From the NCBI GenBank assembly GCA_018714045.1, contig DVNX01000078.1, positions 1-35,939 on the forward strand: DNA of 35,939 nt. The letters run 5' to 3'. Under the pieces are notes generated by a model, which saw nothing but the letters and a program-made list of their open reading frames with translations, did no database searches and was not told the DNA's origin. This document shows, one piece after another, positions 32,249 to 35,939 of this stretch (position 1 is the first letter of the stretch; each line of letters opens with the position of its first letter). Position numbers and translations under genes: made by a program. Source of the DNA: Candidatus Ornithoclostridium faecavium (GTDB taxonomy: Bacteria > Bacillota > Clostridia > Christensenellales > UBA3700).

Positions 32249-32488
32249 TTAATTTCTCTTTCTTTCGCACACGTCTTCAGTAAGTACTGAAAAGATAAGA
32301 CTGCTTATCTCTCTTCTTCCCGCGATAAAAGCGTCTTTGTCACCGTTTCTCATTCCTGAATCGAGAACGCGCTGAAGATGCGCGATACGTGCAAGCGCTG
32401 AGTTTTCCTCTCCGCTTACGCGGCGCACCAGATGTCTCCGACGGTCGGTTTTCCGACGTACGGCTTTGCTCAGATCGACTATTTCCAT
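32249..32488 (-). CDS. Hypothetical basic helical protein
   Basis: A 79-aa protein with a basic N-terminal half (VRRKTDRRRHLVRRVSGEE) and two amphipathic helices, one at about 28-45 (ARIAHLQRVLDSGM) and one near residues 50-68 (AGRREISSLIFSVLTED). The ATG at 32486-32488 has a good GGAGGT site 6 nt upstream and a promoter further up. It could bind nucleic acid or a partner; I recognise no family. Confidence 0.7.
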   Translation of the reverse strand: MEIVDLSKAVRRKTDRRRHLVRRVSGEENSALARIAHLQRVLDSGMRNGDKDAFIAGRREISSLIFSVLTEDVCERKRN

Positions 32489-32515
32489 TTTCCTACCTCC
32501 CAATCACACAACCGT

Positions 32516-32544
32516 ATTATATAATTATAATGACTAAAACGCAA
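32516..32544 (-). promoter_or_regulatory. Predicted sigma-A promoter of the small basic protein
   Basis: On the minus strand TTGCGT (32539-32544), a 17-nt spacer and TATAAT (32516-32521). The leader is about 20 nt. Confidence 0.7.
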
Positions 32545-32749
32545 ACCAATTTTATCACTAAAAATTTTTACGCGCAAAATAGTGGTTTTTCGACCTTTTC
32601 CGCAAGCATTTCAGCCGAAAAACGTGTACTTACAAATATTTTTCACTCAACGTTGACAATCCATTAAACTCTATCCCTGCGATAGCATATTGGCGCTTTC
32701 ATTTTTTATACTCAGGCGCTTATTTACACATTTTTATCTTATACAGACC

Positions 32750-32778
32750 TTGACCCGCTTACCTCGTGCGCATATTAT
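32750..32778 (+). promoter_or_regulatory. Predicted sigma-A promoter of the alpha-mannosidase
   Basis: TTGACC (32750-32755), a 17-nt spacer and TATTAT (32773-32778). The leader to the ATG at 32807 is about 20 nt and carries AAGGGGA. Confidence 0.72.
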
Positions 32779-32806
32779 ATAAGTATAAAACAATAAGGGG
32801 AAATAT

Positions 32807-35758
32807 ATGGACGTAAACACAAAAACCATTCTCACTTATATCCGCAACCCGTTTATCGCCTCTCACCTGGAGATCGTAAAGCAAAACGTTTACAAAAAAC
32901 TCGTTGCTTTCGATTGCGAAATTGCCGTAACAGACGAACCCGTTCCTTACGAAAAACGCAATACTCTGTCTTACGAAAAGATAACGCGCGGACAAAAGTG
33001 GGGAAGACTCTTTTCCTGCTGTTGGTATAAACTGACGGCTTCCCTTCCTCGAGAAGCGGTCGAAAACGCGGAAAACTGCGTTGCCGTACTCGACCTGGGC
33101 GGCGAAGGCTGTATCTTCGACGACGACGGCGTAGTTCAGGGTCTTACCGACGTACTGGGCGTAGCCGACTTTATGCAACCGATAAAAGGTAAAAAAGTCG
33201 TCGCGCTTTCAAAGCTTAAACCAGCCGCGGATAAACCTCTCACCGTCTGGGTTGAAGGCGGCAACAACAGGCGCAAGAACGGCGCGCCGTTCAGTTGCGC
33301 GCACGTTGCGCGTTTTAACCGAGAGATACACGCTTATTATTATGACTTCCTCGCGCTTTATCAGTATTCTGCAATATGCTCAAACGGAGCGCAAAAGCGA
33401 GTAATAAACGCGGCTTTAAGAAAGGCTTGCCTTGCCGCGGCGGCTCCGACCGAGGAATCGTGCAAAAAAGCGCGTAAAATACTAAAGCCGTTTTTATCGG
33501 GAAATACGCGCACGGATTTCACTCTGTACGCGACGGGTCATGCGCACTTAGACCTTGGCTGGCTGTGGCCGATACGCGAGACAAAGAGAAAGGCGGAAAG
33601 AACTTTTTCAAACGCTCTCGCGAATATCGAAAAATATCCCGACTACGTTTTCGGCGCAAGTCAGCCGCAACAGTTCGAATGGATGAAAAACAACCGTCCC
33701 GCCCTTTACGCAAAGATAAAGAAAGCTGTCAAGGACGGCAGGATAGAACCTCAGGGCTGTATGTGGGTAGAACCCGACACCAACGTGCCGTCGGGCGAAA
33801 GTCTTATCCGTCAATGCAAATACGGAAAAGCTTTCTGGAAAGACGAGTTCGGCATCGACTGCGATATGCTGTGGGTGCCCGACGTGTTCGGTTACAGCGG
33901 CAACCTGCCGCAGATATTAAGGGGTTGCGGCGCGGACAGATTTATGACAATAAAGCTGAGCTGGAACATGGTAAACAAATTTCCTTACCACTCTTTCGTA
34001 TGGCACGGCATAGACGATTCAGAAGTTCTCGTACATATGCCGCCCGAAGGCGACTACAACTCAACCGCAAGCCCGATTGCCGCAAAAGTCACAGAGGACA
34101 ATTACCGCGAACGTAAGATAAGCGACAAAGCAATGATGCTCTACGGCATAGGCGACGGCGGCGGAGGACCAGGCGAATATCACCTGGAAATGATCGAAAG
34201 ATGCAAGGAGATCGACGGACTTCCCCGGGTAAAACAAACACGGGCAAAGGAATTTTTCGACGAGCTCATGAAAGACAAAGATAAACTGCCGCGCTATAAA
34301 GGAGAACTTTACCTTGAAAAGCACCGCGGTACTTATACAACGCAAGGCAGGATGAAACGCTTTAACCGCACTACGGAAAGACTGCTTTGCCTTACCGAAT
34401 GGCTGTGCGCCTCAGCTTCTCTCAAAGGCGAGCAATACCCCGATAAAGAACTTGACGAGGTGTGGAAAGAACTGCTTCTTTACCAGTTCCACGACATGCT
34501 CCCAGGCTCTTCGATAAACCGCATATACAAGGAATGCCATCAGCGTTATCCCGTCATGCAGGATAAGCTCTCAAAACTCAGAGAAAACGCGCTTTCAGTC
34601 CTTAAAACGGACGATAAGCCGAGCGTTATAAACGACTGCCCGTTTTCAAGAAGCGGATATCTGTCCGAAAACGGCAAACTTTACCGCTTTGACGCAAAAG
34701 CCTACTCATGCGCCCCCCTTACGCCCGTCGGCGAGACGGCGGCGAACGCGGGACTTTCCGCTAAAGCAGATACTATCGAAAACGCATACGTAAAAGCGAC
34801 TTTCAACAAGAACGGTGAGATAGTAAGTCTTATCCTGAAGACGAAAGGAGGGCGCGAGTTCGTCAAATCGGCTTTCGGAACGATGCGGATATATACCGAC
34901 AAGCGCATGATACCGTACAACGCGTGGGATATCCGCCCCGATTACGAAAAGTTCAAAAGCGAAAAGATGAAACTTATCTCTTCGAAACCTTACGTAAAAG
35001 ACGGCACAGCGGGCGTGGAACAGCTCTTCTCCTACGGCAAATCTACAGTAAGAAGGTTTACTTTCCTTACCGCGGACAGCCCCGTCGTCTATTTCGAGAA
35101 CTACGCCGACTGGCACGAAACGCACAAGATGCTGAGAGCGGATTTCTTCCCGGTAGACTTTGCGGATACGGTCAACTGCGATATCCAGTTCGGACATATC
35201 GGAAGAAGCACGAAAACGGTAAACAGTATAGAAAAAGCGCAGTTCGAAATTTGCGCGCACAAGTGGGTAGACGTATCGGATAACGGCTGCGGAGTCGCTC
35301 TTCTCAACGACTGCAAATACGGTCACCGCGTAAAGAACGGTAAGATAAGCTTAAACCTTCTCCGCTCCACCGTCCACCCCGACCCCGAAGCGGACAGAGG
35401 TAAACACGAATTTACTTTCGCCGTATTCCCGCATATCGGCGGCGTATCGGATACCGATATCAGAAAGTACGCGTACGAGCTCAACAGACCGCCCGTATAT
35501 CTGCCCTTTACCGCAGACCTCAAGGGAGTAAGAACGGATAACCCCAACGTTATCGTAGATTCCGTGCACCTCGAAAAAGACGGCGTAGTCGTAAGGCTTT
35601 ACGAAAGTTCGGGAACTCCTCAGAAATTCAGCCTCGAAAGCGACATCAAAGCCAAAGAAATTTATTCCTGCGATATGCTGTGTCAGAACGCCGTCGCAGT
35701 CGGCAATGGCGAATTGGAGATATCTCCTTTCCGCGTAATGACGCTGCTTCTGAAATAA
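32807..35758 (+). CDS. Alpha-mannosidase, GH38
   Basis: A 983-aa glycoside hydrolase of family 38 that removes alpha-linked mannose from glycans. Residues 1-235 are the N-terminal domain. The catalytic domain starts at YATGHAHLDLGWLWPIRE, with zinc ligands His247 and Asp249, and contains the nucleophile Asp359 in WVPDVFGYSGNLPQ. FHDMLPGSSINRIY (about 565) is another GH38 hallmark. The remaining 350 residues are the beta-rich C-terminal domains. There is no signal peptide, so it acts inside the cell, probably on mannose-containing oligosaccharides. It is alone on its transcript. Confidence 0.95.
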   Translation: MDVNTKTILTYIRNPFIASHLEIVKQNVYKKLVAFDCEIAVTDEPVPYEKRNTLSYEKITRGQKWGRLFSCCWYKLTASLPREAVENAENCVAVLDLGGEGCIFDDDGVVQGLTDVLGVADFMQPIKGKKVVALSKLKPAADKPLTVWVEGGNNRRKNGAPFSCAHVARFNREIHAYYYDFLALYQYSAICSNGAQKRVINAALRKACLAAAAPTEESCKKARKILKPFLSGNTRTDFTLYATGHAHLDLGWLWPIRETKRKAERTFSNALANIEKYPDYVFGASQPQQFEWMKNNRPALYAKIKKAVKDGRIEPQGCMWVEPDTNVPSGESLIRQCKYGKAFWKDEFGIDCDMLWVPDVFGYSGNLPQILRGCGADRFMTIKLSWNMVNKFPYHSFVWHGIDDSEVLVHMPPEGDYNSTASPIAAKVTEDNYRERKISDKAMMLYGIGDGGGGPGEYHLEMIERCKEIDGLPRVKQTRAKEFFDELMKDKDKLPRYKGELYLEKHRGTYTTQGRMKRFNRTTERLLCLTEWLCASASLKGEQYPDKELDEVWKELLLYQFHDMLPGSSINRIYKECHQRYPVMQDKLSKLRENALSVLKTDDKPSVINDCPFSRSGYLSENGKLYRFDAKAYSCAPLTPVGETAANAGLSAKADTIENAYVKATFNKNGEIVSLILKTKGGREFVKSAFGTMRIYTDKRMIPYNAWDIRPDYEKFKSEKMKLISSKPYVKDGTAGVEQLFSYGKSTVRRFTFLTADSPVVYFENYADWHETHKMLRADFFPVDFADTVNCDIQFGHIGRSTKTVNSIEKAQFEICAHKWVDVSDNGCGVALLNDCKYGHRVKNGKISLNLLRSTVHPDPEADRGKHEFTFAVFPHIGGVSDTDIRKYAYELNRPPVYLPFTADLKGVRTDNPNVIVDSVHLEKDGVVVRLYESSGTPQKFSLESDIKAKEIYSCDMLCQNAVAVGNGELEISPFRVMTLLLK

Positions 35759-35814
35759 GTGCCGAGAGTATCGGGAGGCGGCGCGTAAATTGCATAAGCG
35801 CACCGCTCAGCCCC

Positions 35815-35855
35815 TTTAAATACGTTTTAAAACGCGTTTAAATACGATTTAAAAC
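35815..35855. repeat. AT-rich 19-bp direct repeat
   Basis: TTTAAATACGTTTTAAAAC (35815-35833) and TTTAAATACGATTTAAAAC (35837-35855), one mismatch, 22-bp period, between the alpha-mannosidase and the insertion sequence. Each half is itself nearly palindromic. The function is unknown. Confidence 0.55.
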
Positions 35856-35890
35856 AAGTCTAAAAAAAAGAAAAAGGATTGCCTCTGATA

Positions 35891-35939
35891 TGCACCCCAA
35901 AAGTTGGACAGCTTTTGGAGGTGCATATTTTTATGTCAA
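35891..35939 (+). mobile_element. Left end of an IS3-family insertion sequence (truncated by the window)
   Basis: TGCACCCCAAAAGTTGGACA is a typical terminal repeat of IS3-family (IS150-like) elements. GGAGGTG and an ATG (35933) follow, starting the first transposase frame, of which only two codons are in view. The start of the element pairs with its ribosome site: TGCACC..CAAAAG against CTTTTGGAGGTGCA. The rest lies outside the window, so family and intactness are inferred from this end alone. Confidence 0.7.

Overview
The window looks like a chromosome segment of an uncultured anaerobic Firmicute (class Clostridia; a gut Christensenellales-type lineage is only a guess). The reasons are a clostridial-order Rnf cluster (CDGEAB), superoxide reductase and rubrerythrin instead of catalase or SOD, DUF951, DUF378 and PFL/UPF0210 proteins, strong GGAGG-type ribosome sites and many sigma-A promoters with 17-18 bp spacers. 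I saw no tRNA, rRNA or CRISPR array.

Layout. (1) 0.2-12.3 kb, all minus strand: a GPH-type sugar symporter; a glycerol operon (GlpA-like FAD oxidoreductase with BFD-type cluster, NAD/FAD oxidoreductase, DUF1667, GlpK); an amino-sugar operon (GPH symporter, lipoprotein, GH20 hexosaminidase); and a two-gene membrane/zinc-ribbon operon. (2) 12.5-13.3 kb: DUF378 protein (+) and an unknown 160-aa protein (-), then a cluster of inverted repeats at 13.4-13.7 kb related to an element at the left window edge. (3) 13.76-17.8 kb (+): a five-gene operon with a degenerate alpha/beta-hydrolase, DUF951, signal peptidase I, ACT protein and PFL/UPF0210 protein. (4) 17.83-19.2 kb: a gene-free array of imperfect tandem units made of hairpins whose arms differ between copies by compensating changes. 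(5) 19.46-21.7 kb (+): rubrerythrin and a large lipoprotein. (6) 22.1-27.8 kb (+): a consensus promoter, then a Gx/HepS1-type membrane protein and rnfCDGEAB, closed by a bidirectional terminator. (7) 30.75-28.0 kb (-): a redox operon of thioredoxin, rhodanese, CoA-disulfide reductase/rhodanese and superoxide reductase. (8) 30.8-31.2 kb: a second tandem repeat cluster. (9) 31.3-35.8 kb: an SDR oxidoreductase with an operator-like palindrome on its promoter, a small unknown protein and a GH38 alpha-mannosidase. (10) The window ends inside an IS3-type insertion sequence.

Together the genes describe an oxygen-sensitive fermenter. It releases sugars from N-glycan or chitin-like material (GH20, GH38, symporters), feeds glycerol through GlpK and a flavin oxidoreductase set, couples ferredoxin and NAD through Rnf, and detoxifies superoxide and peroxide with SOR, rubrerythrin and thiol/CoA redox enzymes. 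The most unusual content is non-coding: the hairpin array at 17.8-19.2 kb and two further repeat families.
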